In this document: piece after piece, positions 46,149-57,063 of the stretch
Layout of the letters: the number at the start of each line of letters is the position of its first letter
Numbering within the stretch: position 1 is the stretch's first letter
Assembly: GCF_022539665.2 (NCBI RefSeq)
Contig: NC_081331.1
Coordinates: 13,920,638 to 13,984,637, forward strand
Direction: 5' to 3'
From: Daphnia carinata
Taxonomy: Eukaryota; Arthropoda; Branchiopoda; Diplostraca; Daphniidae
DNA length: 64,000 nt
The notes under the pieces: model-generated
The model's database searches: none
What the model saw: the letters and a program-made list of their open reading frames with translations, nothing else
Told to the model about the DNA's origin: nothing
Made by a program: the position numbers and the translations under genes

Positions 46149-46738
46149 ATGAAACTGGTAAGCTTCAAAATCGTAAGAGTTTATGATTTAAAAAAATTCA
46201 TACTGCAATGTTTCATTTTTGTTTCAAGTTCTTGATTGCTGTTGTCTTGGCTGTTGCCTCCGCCACTCCATCCAGCTACAAGAAGGAGTACAAAGCTCCT
46301 GAAATTACTATCGTCAGCCAATCGGACGTGCGCAATCTCGATGGAAGCAGCGCATGGAGGTAAAATCCTGTTTCGCTATTCTTTCGCACTTCAATTTTGA
46401 TGCGTACCATCAATTGCTAACGGATGGTTAATGTTTGTAGCTATGCTGGATCTGATGGAACTACCCGTGACGAGTCTCAGGCCCAAAAGAAATTCGTCGT
46501 GACCACCGTCGATTCTTACGGCAAGGAAATCAAACAGGAAGTCTTTGGTAACACCAACAAAGGAAAGTCCTATTGGATTTCTCCAGAAGGCCAACGATTT
46601 ACTTTGACTTGGGCCGCTGATGACGCCGGATTCCAACCCAAAGGTGATCACTTGCCCGTTGCTCCCGTTCACGTCTACGAGCTTCCCGTTGCCCCCGTCC
46701 ACATCCCTTTCAACGGAAAGGGCTACAAGATTTACTAG
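46149..46738 (+). CDS. RR-1 cuticle protein, array member 12 (145 aa)
   Basis: Exons are 46149-46157, 46229-46359 and 46441-46738. Exon 2 is of the left-hand type (SSYKKEYKAPEITIVSQSD) while exon 3 has the VVT-VDSYGKE segment that foreshadows the right-hand subgroup: [21 protein letters not shown], then TVDSYGKEIKQEVFG. The signal peptide ends in ASATP instead of AAAAP. The RR motif is at about residues 83-120 ([34 protein letters not shown]). One decapeptide unit precedes VHIPFNGKGYKIY. AATAAA is at 46809-46814. It looks like a bridge between the left and right halves of the array. Confidence 0.93.
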
Positions 46739-47563
46739 ATTCCCTTTTCCTACAAGAAACTCCGCATAAATTATTTTTGTGTATCTATAGCAGAATGACT
46801 TTAATGTGAATAAACGTAGATGCAAATTCATTTGATTTTGGTCTCCATCTGTTCAAAATCAAGTATAATATTACGAAAATCGCAGCAGATTGTGACAAAG
46901 GGAAGTGACACAAAAGGCGCTTCCAAACACTCTTTCTGCTAATACACATTGTAGGCTGCTCTAAGCTGTTTGTTCAAGTTATAAGATTGAATTAAAAGCA
47001 ATCAGTTCTATATGAACTGTAAACTTAACTGATGAATTTTTCGCCATCTTCGCTTTATTCTTAGAATTATAAAATTCTACCTTGCAGTTTAAGCTTCTTG
47101 TCTATCAAAATATCATGCAGTACAACAGATGCGAAAAGAAAAACTTGTTGTGCGCTAAACAAATCGCAAATGTAATCAGCCCGAAAATTACCTGCCACCT
47201 TGACGATCAGACAAAGTGCAGGTAACAATTGCAAGACAAATATTGCCCGTTTAAGGACGTTAGTAGTAGAACTGAGACACGACATACATTCTTTAGCCGA
47301 TAAGGGAAAACACATACATTGTCTCGCATTTTCTCTTCGGCACAAACCCGTTTCAATCTACCTGTCTTTACTTGTAAGACTGGCAGAAATTGAACGAGGA
47401 GAAAGTACGCCTTTCAAAACAATACCCAATAAAACAACTATTCATGTATGCTTTTGCATCTACTGTGTTTATTCGCAACAACACATTCAATGTTATGCCG
47501 AGAAAGAACGTATAGGAAATAATTTATATGTATACATCTAAATCAGTTAAAAAAGAAAAGAAT
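46739..47563. other. Convergent spacer
   Basis: AATAAA of the plus gene is at 46809-46814. Nothing else is recognised; a 113-codon open frame at 47200-47541 has no signal peptide or motif. Confidence 0.5.
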
Positions 47564-48194
47564 CTAGTAGATCTTGAAGCCTTTGCCGTTGAAGGGGATG
47601 TGGACGGGAGCAACGGGGAGGACATATTCGTGAACGGGAGCAACTGGGAGTTCGTAAACGTGGACGGGAGCAACGGGCAAGTGGTCACCCTTGGGAGCGA
47701 AACCGGCCTCATCGGCAGCCCAGGTCAAAGTGAATCGCTCGCCTTCTGGGGAGATCCAGTAGGAAGCTCCCTTGTTGGTGTTGCCGTAAACATCCTCGTT
47801 GGTTTCCTTGCCGTAATCATCGACCTTAGTGACGACGAATTTCTTCTGGGCCTGGGATTCACCGCGGGTGGTTCCATCAGAACCACCGTAGCTATAAATA
47901 ACGGAAGATAATTTATACATCTGAGAATGTTGAATGCATGAAAGGTGTTATGATTGCATACCTCCACTGGCTGCTGCCATCGAGATTACGGACATCGGAT
48001 TGGCTCACGATGGTGATAACGGGCTTCTCGGTGGTGTAAGCATCCTTTGAGTAGCTGGAAGGAGCAGCGGCAGCAACGGCCAAGAGAGCGGCGATGATGA
48101 ACTGTAAAAAAAAATGTAGATGAGCCCATTTCGAATTCATTTGTTCGTAGTTGGAAAGAAATTATCGTTTGGCTGTTTTGCTTACCAGCTTCAT
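47564..48194 (-). CDS. RR-1 cuticle protein, array member 13 (158 aa)
   Basis: Exons on the minus strand are 48186-48194, 47962-48101 and 47564-47891. The spacer is distinctive (SKDAYTTEKPVITIVSQSDVRN). Exon 3 opens with SYGGSDGTTRGESQAQKKFVV, with Gly where paralogues have Asp or Glu after the Arg. It continues TKVDDYGKETNEDVYG, as in the right-hand subgroup. The RR motif is at about residues 86-123 ([34 protein letters not shown]). The tail has two decapeptide units and VHIPFNGKGFKIY. The stop is TAG, as in other members with the FKIY/YKIY end. Confidence 0.92.
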
Positions 48195-48222
48195 GTTGAT
48201 TCTGGTTGTTGGTGTTTGGATG

Positions 48223-48303
48223 ACTGACGCTCTTGTTTCGCCGAACGTGAGTTTATATAGTCGACGAGGTGAAGGGCAAAGTAAAATTCGAGTGACCTAG
48301 TTA
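48223..48303 (-). promoter_or_regulatory. Promoter of the 48194 (minus) cuticle gene
   Basis: TCAGT at 48227-48223, TATATAAA at 48259-48252, and a perfect WAWNTRGGTCA site at 48303-48293. Confidence 0.8.
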
Positions 48304-49323
48304 TCTCGTTACAAGACGCAAGATTGGATAGCAACGGTGCCATATACTAGGAGAGAAACAGGCTCTCACTTTCTTTCCCAAAGGTGGCCAATGCTATATA
48401 TGTTTATTTAAATATGCATATCTTGTTTGTCATCGTTTCTTAGTAGCCACTACTGGCTAGAGGGCAATAAATTTCCACTTTTTTTCCCAAGGTCTGTTCG
48501 TCTAAAAGAAAACGATACCCCACTGCGCGATGACAACATTTTACTATTGCTATTTTTTAAATCATATGTCAGAATCCTGTCTTAGAAACTTGGCTTTATG
48601 GCGACTTCAGCGTAAATTTGAAACAAGTGAAGGTCCTAACAGGGACTGTCTACCTTGACAATTGATCTGAACCAAAGTTCGATATGATCTTAGTTTGTGA
48701 AAACTATAGAGAAAATAAATCCAAATTCACGTAAGCAATGTATTAACGATATGCATCTTTGCCAGCCACAGCAGCAGATGTTAACTGTGGCTAGAGTTGA
48801 ATCGGATTAAGCTGCCAACTAATCACGTTTTTCAACTTGAACTACATGTAGTCGTGGCAGTGACACGAAAAACTGCGCATTAATTAGCTTCACTCTATGG
48901 TTCATTGTTTGAGTTCAATTCCTTAATATGGTAAACTTTCTACCAAGTTAAATAGCGTCATGCAAATGAACCACTCTTGCAATTCAATGATCATGTTCTA
49001 TTTCTTTTTATTATTTCTTGTTCCTTGTTTAAGAAGATGTGTATTTTTCGTTCTATGTAAAATATTACATTTAAATGATCTCTTGACTGTCAATGACCCT
49101 ATCAGAAAAATGCTAAACGATCGCTATTCGAAAATTTACATTTAAGGACATGGACAGAGAAAATAAAATCAAGAATCCTAGTATAGTTATTTGTTTTCTG
49201 CGACATATCCAAATAAGTAGATACCCATAACAGTGGTGAAATTTAAATCAACAATGGTAATCGTACGAAACCGCACGCATAGGTTTTACCCAAGACGACG
49301 CGATTTTGGGAGTCTGTTCCCAA
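48304..49323. other. Bidirectional upstream spacer; nothing recognised
   Basis: One kilobase lies between divergent genes. It is AT-rich and no gene or repeat is supported. Confidence 0.5.
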
Positions 49324-49409
49324 GAACTGGGTCATCAATCGAAAGCACTCAAAGAACCCACCTTTCTCTGTCTATATAAACCCTGTTGCAGCCTATCCTA
49401 GGCATCAGT
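49324..49409 (+). promoter_or_regulatory. Promoter of the 49436 cuticle locus (broken gene)
   Basis: GAACTGGGTCA (49324-49334, one mismatch), TATATAAA at 49373-49380, and TCAGT at 49405-49409. All elements are intact although the gene behind them carries a stop codon. Confidence 0.78.
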
Positions 49410-49435
49410 TGTTCAATTCATCAGATAAACTCAAC

Positions 49436-50112
49436 ATGAAGCTGGTAGGAGCCATCATTCATTTTTTTTTTATCCACGGCTGCCCATCAACGTCGTACTG
49501 AAACGTTTTCTACATTTTTTCTTTAGTTCTTGATCGCCGCTGTCTTGGCCGTTGCCGCCGCTGCTCCTTCCAGCTACTAGACCGAGGAGAAGAAATACGA
49601 AAAGGACTACAAATACCCAGAGATCGTCGTCACCAGCCAATCTGATGAGCGCAATCTCGATGGAAGCAGCCAATGGAAGTAAGTTTGATACCTGATCACT
49701 TAGTCGCTCATTTTCTGGAGAAAAAAGGATTTTTGACTAAACCAACGTTTCCTAATGCAGCTACGCCCAATCCGACTACGCCACCCGCGCTGAATCCCAG
49801 GCCCAGAAGAAATTCGTCGTCACCAAAGTCGATGACTATGGCAAAGAAACCAAAGAGGAAGTCTACGGTAACACCAACCAGGGATCTTCTTACTGGGTTT
49901 CACCTGAAGGCGAGAAATTCACTTTGACCTGGGTCGCTGATGACGCTGGATTCAAGCCCAAGGGTGACCATTTGCCCGTCCCTCCCGTCCACGTTTACGA
50001 ACTCCCAGTTGCTCCCGTCCACGTCTACGAGCTCCCAGTCGCCCCCGTCCACGAATACGTTCTCCCCGTTGCCCCCGCTCTCCCCTACTCCCGCACTGGA
50101 CTCGGTTATTAA
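49436..50112 (+). pseudogene. RR-1 cuticle protein, array member 14, with in-frame nonsense codon
   Basis: Exons are 49436-49444, 49527-49678 and 49761-50112, with intact borders; donor 1 is GTAGGA, weaker than the usual GTAAG. The frame is open throughout except for TAG at 49578-49580, right after the signal peptide. The inverted paralogue at 53490-54180 has an AAG (Lys) codon at the matching site, so one A-to-T change explains it. Everything downstream keeps the family pattern: KKYEKDYKYPEIVVTSQSDERN, SYAQSDYATRAESQAQKKFVV, the RR motif, three decapeptide units and [11 protein letters not shown]. With no other decay visible, the break is either very recent, polymorphic, or a sequence error. 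The full frame would be 170 residues. Confidence 0.8.
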
Positions 50113-51575
50113 ATTAGCCTCTTTACGTTAGACACATCAAGATCGTGTTCCAAATCCTAACTAGGCCAATTTATTTATTACAGTCATAAATATACCGAAA
50201 TAATCTCGTAAAATTCTATGGTGATTTGTTACGTTTCTCATTTGCACATCTGGGCAGGACGAGGCACATCATTGTACACGTTTACCTGTCGTAATTTACC
50301 AAATTTAATTTGGGTTTCTGTGAAAGAGCAGAAAATAATGAAACGTTATTAACTATAGCCACTCAGACTATCGTGCAGCACTCGGCCAAATATCTGATGC
50401 AACCGTGAGGATCAATTACAGATAGGGCATCCGCGGCTATGGTATCACTAGTCTTTCTGGCATACGATGAAATTCCATGCGTTTTCGTCCCTTTTGAGTT
50501 TTTCTCGTCTTGATAATAGAAATGTGTTTGATATTCATCCAACAACTCACAAATGTAAATTTAAATAGTCAAAAACACTGGGCGTGTTCGAACCGGCTGT
50601 TGCTCGATGGTACCATTAAAACTGCTAGAGGGGATCAATTTCGTTCTAACGCAGCAAATAAGAAAAAAATCGAAAGTTTACATGCACGTAACGCTTGTAC
50701 AGTTATCGTAAGCGAAAACGCTACCCTACGTTTCTATTCATCAGCTTGGAGCATGTAATTATTTGCCATGTTGATTTGTTTTCTTCTAAAAAGAGAAACG
50801 AGTTTTCGAACAACAGTTGTACCACACAATTGAATGTCTATTGGAATGTGACCTTCAGCTACGCATTTATCGCAAATAAATAGATAATGAGAACATGTGC
50901 GTAATATTGAGTTTTTGTTTCACTGAAATGCCATCGGCATGGATGAACACTAAAGCGCCCACCGCAATTTTGCGGAACCCATTCATATAGGTGAAAGTCA
51001 TGGACGTTTGAAGGGCATGGCAGTTATTACAGCAAACGATGCAAGTGATTTGAAAATAAATAAATGTGGTGGGTTTGGCGCAACGATTGACGAGGAATTT
51101 CGGGCAGACAATTGGGTCAGTGTAGGAGAAAGCCACAGGTAAGTCGACCGTAGGAGGGAGGCTACGTCAGACCAAAAATATTGCAAAAAAAAAGGCTTGA
51201 GGGATCCCTGGTGTTTCGTTGGCAGAACCCACTTTGCGAAATGTTTTTTTCCCTAGTCAAGTCTGGCATTTTTATTGCCATTGTAGTCAAGGAAATTTAT
51301 TCCAATTCATTTTCTGTTACGTGACAGTTTGCCGACTTGCAAATGGCAGTCCGCCAACGTTAGTGATATGGAGTATAGCCTGAGAGGAACTCAAGTATTA
51401 ATGTATATAAATAAAACATAAAGTGAAAGGAGACGTCAATGCTATAAAGAAGTAAGAGGAGACAAAAAAAAAAATGTTATGTGGTAGGAACAAAAAAAAA
51501 CATCCCACATCAAAGACTGGCAATAAAATGAAAATTCACGGAGCGGGCAAACAATTTCTCCGTCACTTCTAGTTC
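50113..51575. other. Intergenic spacer with a dispersed GTGAAAGTCA segment
   Basis: Around 50991-51119 it carries GTGAAAGTCATGGACGTTTGAAGG, then GGCGCAACGATTGACG and CAATTGGGTCA, similar in order to the segment at 36863-36960. No TATA box follows and no gene was recognised. Confidence 0.45.
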
Positions 51576-51647
51576 TAGGTCAAGAGCAGGTTGCTGTCTT
51601 TTGTTCACGTATAAATATGAGATCTGATCATGCAAAATAGTATCAGT
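51576..51647 (+). promoter_or_regulatory. Promoter of the 51678 cuticle gene
   Basis: TAGGTCA heptamer at 51576-51582 (flanking bases off consensus), TATAAATA at 51610-51617, and TCAGT at 51643-51647. Confidence 0.75.
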
Positions 51648-51677
51648 TACATTCCAACTAACCGACCTACAACAACC

Positions 51678-52361
51678 ATGAAGCTGGTGAGTTCCATTGG
51701 CGTGCCCAAACGTTTGTTTTCATTTTCCTCTTGTAAATTTGAAAAATTGGATGATCAAGAAGATATAAATTCTCATTCTAACCGTCAATGAATTACGAAT
51801 TATATAGTTCATCATTGCCGCTGTCTTGGCCGTCGCTGCCGCCGCTCCTTCCAGCTACAAGGCTTACGAGAAGGACTACAAATATCCTGAAATCACCGTC
51901 ACCAGCCAATCCGATGAGCGTAATCTCGATGGCAGCAGCAAATGGAAGTAAGTGCAATTTCAATTTTCACTATTAACATTAAGTTATACTTGAAAAGTAT
52001 AACTTTCTAAATCATGCGCTTGTCGTCTTACAGCTACGCCCAGTCTGACTACACTACCCGTGAGGAATCCCAGCAGCAAAAGAAATTCATCGTCACCAAA
52101 GTCGATGACTATGGCAAAGAAACCAAAGAGGATGTCTATGGCAACACCAACAAAGGATCTTCCTACTGGATCTCTCCCGAAGGCGAGAAACTTACTTTGA
52201 CCTGGGCTGCCGATGAGGCCGGTTTCCAACCCGCTGGTGCTCATTTGCCAGTCGCTCCCGTCCACGTCTACGAGCTCCCAGTTGCTCCCGTCCATGAATA
52301 CGAACTCCCCGTTGCCCCCGTCCACATTCCCTTCAACGGAAAGGGCTACAAAATCTATTAA
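51678..52361 (+). CDS. RR-1 cuticle protein, array member 15 (158 aa)
   Basis: Exons are 51678-51686, 51808-51947 and 52034-52361. The spacer is short (SSYKAYEKDYKYPEITVTSQSDERN) and the junction codon is Asn. Exon 3 has SYAQSDYTTREESQQQKKFIV and TKVDDYGKETKEDVYG. The RR motif is at about residues 86-123 and departs from all paralogues at its end: GFQPAGAHLPV, where the others keep [16 protein letters not shown] is common in RR-1 proteins elsewhere, so function need not be lost. The tail has two decapeptide units and VHIPFNGKGYKIY. Intron 2 contains a perfect 10-bp hairpin (51981-52005). AATAAA is at 52401-52406, followed at once by a 7-bp inverted repeat (52409-52429). Confidence 0.93.
51981..52005. 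repeat. Perfect 10-bp hairpin inside intron 2
   Basis: The stem AAGTTATACT pairs with AGTATAACTT around a 5-base loop. It sits in the middle of the 86-base second intron of the gene at 51678-52361, and the other array introns read closely (37660, 42434, 49436, 53490) lack it. Confidence 0.75.
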
Positions 52362-53489
52362 ATTATTGTGATTGTTCCTTGAGAAAAGAATACTATATCA
52401 AATAAATATGGCATGTTAAATACATGCCAACGCTCTACCATCAACGACACGTTTCACACTTTTATTTGGATCGTTAACTAGCAGCGTGGAACACTAAGTT
52501 TCTCCGAAATCCTTCGTAATTATACCACCCATTTTCCGTTTCAACATCTTCATTGAATCTTCCGATTTGAAGGCATAATGAAAAGGATTGCACTGACCTT
52601 ATTTTTTCACTTAAAAGCCAAATGACGCATGTTTTTTTTTCAGCAAGAAAGGATTGCAATGTTTAAGGATATGTTTCATCTTTTCTTTCCATTACTGGAA
52701 CTTTAAAAGTGAATCAAGCATGTATTCTACTGAGCGTGACATGATGTGGGGTTTAAACTTCTGAACGAAAACCCGATCACATCGCAATCTTATGATTCGC
52801 TTAAGTTGATGCGAAAATGTTCCAAGACTTTATCGTACTCATCCTCCATTTGTACGATTTGCAGTAAAAAAGCAAAATTACCACAGTAACATTTTCCTTA
52901 CCGTTACCCTCCCCTACGCAGGTTGGAACATATTTCAACGTTGCTACATTTTTACGAAGCCTTTCTCAGAAAGCGCCAACATTGAGAGGAAGGACATGCA
53001 CGGAGGCATTCTATTTCGAGCCCACACCCCAGAAATGTTCATTACCAAAGTACTTCCTGGAATCAAAGTGACCCTGAAAATCATTCTCATTTGACGGTTG
53101 CTAAGAGTGTCGGTAGCATCCGTTTCCTAGTGCTGCTAAAAACGTTTCGGGCTTTGTTTCGCATTCCCAGCAATTGGGGTACTGGACATCAGTGGCATCG
53201 AAATGCTGAACTCGACAACACTCGCGTGAAAGTAGTGGAGAAGTTAAGAGGTGGACAATTTCCCAGCACAAGTAAGTCGTCAATATCGAATGTTCATTGA
53301 AAATTATATCTACCTGTACTTTCTTTAAACTTAGTTTGTAGTGTGCAACAGTTGGATAGAAAGTAATCAGTGTGCGTAAGATTTGGTAGACTTTACTGCG
53401 TTTGTATTTACACCAACATATTCACAACAATTGCGGAGAATATATTAGTAAGGTGGACAACATCAATAACGTTTTGATAATTTAATAAT
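52362..53489. other. Convergent spacer
   Basis: It contains AATAAA (52401-52406) and a 7-bp inverted repeat (52409-52429) of the plus gene, and the TGTAAATA element (53405-53412, minus) of the following gene. No gene was recognised. Confidence 0.5.
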
Positions 53490-54180
53490 TTAATAACCGA
53501 GTCCGGTACGAGAGTAGGGGAGAGCTGGGGCAACGGGGAGAACGTATTCGTGGACGGGGGCAACGGGGAGCTCGTAGACGTGAACGGGAGCAACTGGGAG
53601 CTCGTAGACGTGGACGGGAGCGACGGGCAAATGGTCACCCTTGGGCTTGAATCCAGCATCATCAGCGACCCAGGTCAAAGTGAATTTCTCGCCTTCAGGT
53701 GAAACCCAGTAAGAAGATCCCTGGTTGGTGTTACCGTAGACTTCCTCCTTGGTTTCTTTGCCATAGTCATCGACTTTGGTGACGACGAATTTCTTCTGGG
53801 CCTGGGATTCAGCGCGGGTGGCGTAGTCGGATTGGGCGTAGCTGCATTAGGAAACGTTGGTTTATTCAATAATCGTTTTTCCTCCAGAAAATGAGCTGCT
53901 AAGTGATCAGGTATCAAACTTACCTCCAGTGGCTGCTGCCATCCAGATTGCGGACATCAGATTGGTTGGTGACGACGATCTCTGGGTATTTGTAGTCCTT
54001 CTCGTATTTCTTCTCCTCGGTCTTGTAACCGGAAGGAGCGGCGACGGCAACAGCCAAGACAGCGGCGATGATAAACTGCAATAAGAACATGTTAACTTAG
54101 TCAAACTGAAAGAGGATTCAAGTTCGTTGTTGGTTGGATTGAATGAAATGTCTTATCGTTTTAGCGCTTACCAGTTTCAT
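53490..54180 (-). CDS. RR-1 cuticle protein, array member 16 (170 aa)
   Basis: Exons on the minus strand are 54172-54180, 53924-54075 and 53490-53841. Exon lengths and the 82-base intron 2 match the broken locus at 49436-50112, which lies in opposite orientation on the far side of the gene at 51678; intron 2 differs at about six positions. The signal peptide is MKLFIIAAVLAVAVAAP and the spacer is SGYKTEEKKYEKDYKYPEIV. A small difference is TNQSDVRN, where relatives have TSQSDERN. The RR motif is at about residues 90-127 ([34 protein letters not shown]). Three decapeptide units precede [20 protein letters not shown] element lies 78 bases after the stop. Confidence 0.93.
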
Positions 54181-54201
54181 GTTGAATTCGGTTGTTGTAC
54201 A

Positions 54202-54285
54202 ACTGATAGTTTTAGATCCGCCACCCGTGAGTTTATATAGTCGAGTGAAGGGAAATATGAGGTACGTTTGTTTGTGACCTACTTG
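54202..54285 (-). promoter_or_regulatory. Promoter of the 54180 (minus) cuticle gene
   Basis: TCAGT at 54206-54202, TATATAAA at 54239-54232, and CAAGTAGGTCA at 54285-54275 (one mismatch). Confidence 0.78.
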
Positions 54286-55307
54286 TCGAAAGGACATGTA
54301 TAGTTTCCTTTATCGGTTTAGTAACAGAAACACTTGTGACGCAAGCCTTGCCCACGGGAAGCGGACAGTATTTCTTTGATGCTTTTCATTCTCTTACACA
54401 GACATTCATTGCATCTCTAATTCGACAATTTGTCTAACCTGACATGTTTTTTGAAAGGTAACCAACAGAAATACTTTCGCTGTACCCCCGATCGAATTGG
54501 AACCTTCGTTTTTTGAGTACATTATGTCTGTTTTGGGTAGACTTGCTTTGTTCTTCATTATAGTTGTATCAGTTAGGATGATACCATTCACCGATTTCTA
54601 AATGGCATTTACGGAAATGCTGATTTCGTATAGTAAATCATTCAACTTCGTCTTGAATAGTATTCCATTTTTACGTGAAAGCCTTGCTTGTTGACCTACT
54701 TTTTTTTGTAGCCAGAAGTCAATGTTTTTTTTTATTGACTCTACTTTCAATTGTTGAATAGATTAGTCTAAGGCGTCGACCTTGCGAAAAACCCACCGCA
54801 TTGCAAGAGTGATACAATTGGTTCTGGTTTTCCATTAGAGGTGAACAGGTACATGCATTTGTTTTTGCGAATCCTGTTCAACCAGCCCATAGAAGCCATT
54901 TGCTGTCCTCGAGTTTTGCATAGTCAGTCGTAATCTAGACCTAGACCTATATCCGTCAACGTGGAAACATTAGTATAAACTATTGTTTGCATGATGGAGC
55001 AGCTTTGATTTTACGACAATCGCCTGTACAACAATTGATGTTAGGAAGGCCGAAAATTTGTCGTGACGTTACAAGTCACTTTGCATTCAAACACCTTGAT
55101 ATGCGTTTGAACACGTTGATATACTTATCTGTCTTTCATCATTCGTTTGTTGAACTTAACTCAGTATCTGCTAAATGTTTTTGAAGTAATAGTAACGTAG
55201 GCCAAACTTAGGCTGTTTGCATTTTATTATTTACAAGGAGTTGATAAATATTGTAGACAGAATACGTCATAGTCGGAAAACTGATTACACTAATTAACGA
55301 TACTTAT
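54286..55307. other. Intergenic spacer
   Basis: It contains the TGTAAATA element (55228-55235, minus) of the following gene. Nothing else is recognised. Confidence 0.5.
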
Positions 55308-56006
55308 TTAGTAAATCTTGTAGCCCTTTCCGTTGAAGGGAATGTGGACTGGGGCAACGGGGAGAACGTATTCGTGAACGGGGGCAACGGGCAAGACGTA
55401 TTCGTGGACGGGGGCAACTGGGAGTTCGTAGACGTGGACGGGAGCAACGGGCAAGTGGTCACCCTTGGGTTGGAAACCAGCCTCATCGGCAACCCAGGTC
55501 AAAGTGAATTTCTCACCTTCGGGAGAGATCCAGTAGGAAGATCCCTTGTTGGTGTTACCGTAGACGTCCTCCTTGGTTTCTTTGCCATAGTCATCGACTT
55601 TGGTGACGACGAATTTCTTCTGGGCCTGGGATTCAGCGCGGGTGGCGTAGTCGGATTGGGCGTAGCTGTATCGGAAAACGTTAGTTTAGTCAAAATCCTT
55701 TTTTCTTCGGAAAATGAGCGAGCAAATGATTAGGTTTCAAACTTACTTCCATTGGCTGCTTCCGTCGAGATTGCGTTCATCAGATTGGCCGGTGACGACG
55801 ATCTCTGGGTATTTGTAGTCCTTCTCGTATTTCTTCTCGTACGTGGGGTAGCTGGAAGGAGCGGCGGCGGCAACGGCCAAGACAGCGGCGATAATGAACT
55901 GTTAAAAAGAAAATACGTTTAGTTGAAAAATATCTTGATATTTGAATTGTTTTAAAGGATTGTGGAGAAATAGGAATCCTTTGTTTTTTTTGCGTACCAG
56001 CTTCAT
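55308..56006 (-). CDS. RR-1 cuticle protein, array member 17 (172 aa)
   Basis: Exons on the minus strand are 55998-56006, 55747-55898 and 55308-55665. The spacer is SSYPTYEKKYEKDYKYPEIV followed by TGQSDERN, with Gly replacing the usual Ser. Exon 3 is of the ATRAESQAQKKFVV-TKVDDYGKETKEDVYG type. The RR motif is at about residues 90-127 ([34 protein letters not shown]). The tail has three decapeptide units, two of them the VHEYVLPVAP variant, and VHIPFNGKGYKIY. A TGTAAATA element lies 73 bases after the stop. The nearest relatives are the genes at 57064 and 63039. Confidence 0.93.
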
Positions 56007-56033
56007 GTTGAGTTTGTTTGGTTGTATTGATCA

Positions 56034-56115
56034 ACTGATGCTTTCCTTCTCCAACGTGTGCCCTTATATACCTGGCTAGGGGAACGCCTAGACTAGGATG
56101 GGTGTGACCCAGTAG
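56034..56115 (-). promoter_or_regulatory. Promoter of the 56006 (minus) cuticle gene
   Basis: TCAGT at 56038-56034, TATATAAG at 56070-56063, and the TGGGTCA heptamer within 56115-56105 (flank two bases off consensus). Confidence 0.75.
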
Positions 56116-57063
56116 TCACGTATAAGAACGTGTTTCTTAAGGGTGCCATACTTTAGAAAAGAACAACACTCTCTCTTTCATAAACCCTCGTTTGCATATG
56201 CCTTTATATGCGTATTCGTCCACTCTTGTGATTTTCGACTATTAGGAATTTTAGATAGTTAAAGGCTACAAAGGATAAATGTCAATCATTCTATTTCTTT
56301 GAGGATAACGCGAAAAAGTTTTGCAATATACGATCGAAGTTTCGTCAATTCGTTATCCGTTTATTATATGCTGTAAAAGTAGATGGAGCACGCGAGTTCG
56401 AGATACAGGTCCGGCACAGGGATTAAAGCCATCCTGTTTTAAAAGCATTTAAATTACTGGTCGGTTTTTTTAGTTATCGTCAGGAACACCCCACGCCCCA
56501 ACTATTGCAAAATTATGTAAAGCTAGAGACACAAATATCTTATGCTATTTGATTGGGTTCACTGTGTTAATAGAGTTGTTTGGTGCGTTCCATTTGGCTG
56601 GACAAGTTTCGAAACCGCATTTCAGTTGAGAGATTAAATTTGCATAGAATTTTACATTGCTTTCGATTTTTTAAGTAGCTCTGTTTAGCAAAAATTATCC
56701 CCCGCCCAATATTAGTGAATCTTAAAATTATATGCTACTGACGTGTCTAATCTAACTTTGCTCAGTTTGATTGACTCATTGTAGTTACTAGTAAATGCAA
56801 TGAGATTCTGTTTTCATTGGATGTCGAGTTTAATTGCAGGCTTAATCCTTAAGTAATAACATTCTTCGTTAAATTTTCCGTAACGTGGTAATTGATAGGT
56901 ACTGAATGAATGTAATGTGTACGACATTCCACATTCGCATCATTCGAGAACATAGAAGAGTAAAACGAATTTTTGATGTGCGATAGTTTATATTTACACC
57001 ACCTGCTTCATTGGCAATTCATCGAATACAGATGGATACAGTTCATATTTAAAGTCTTATAAT
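56116..57063. other. Intergenic spacer
   Basis: It contains the TGTAAATA element (56991-56998, minus) of the following gene. Nothing else is recognised. Confidence 0.5.
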
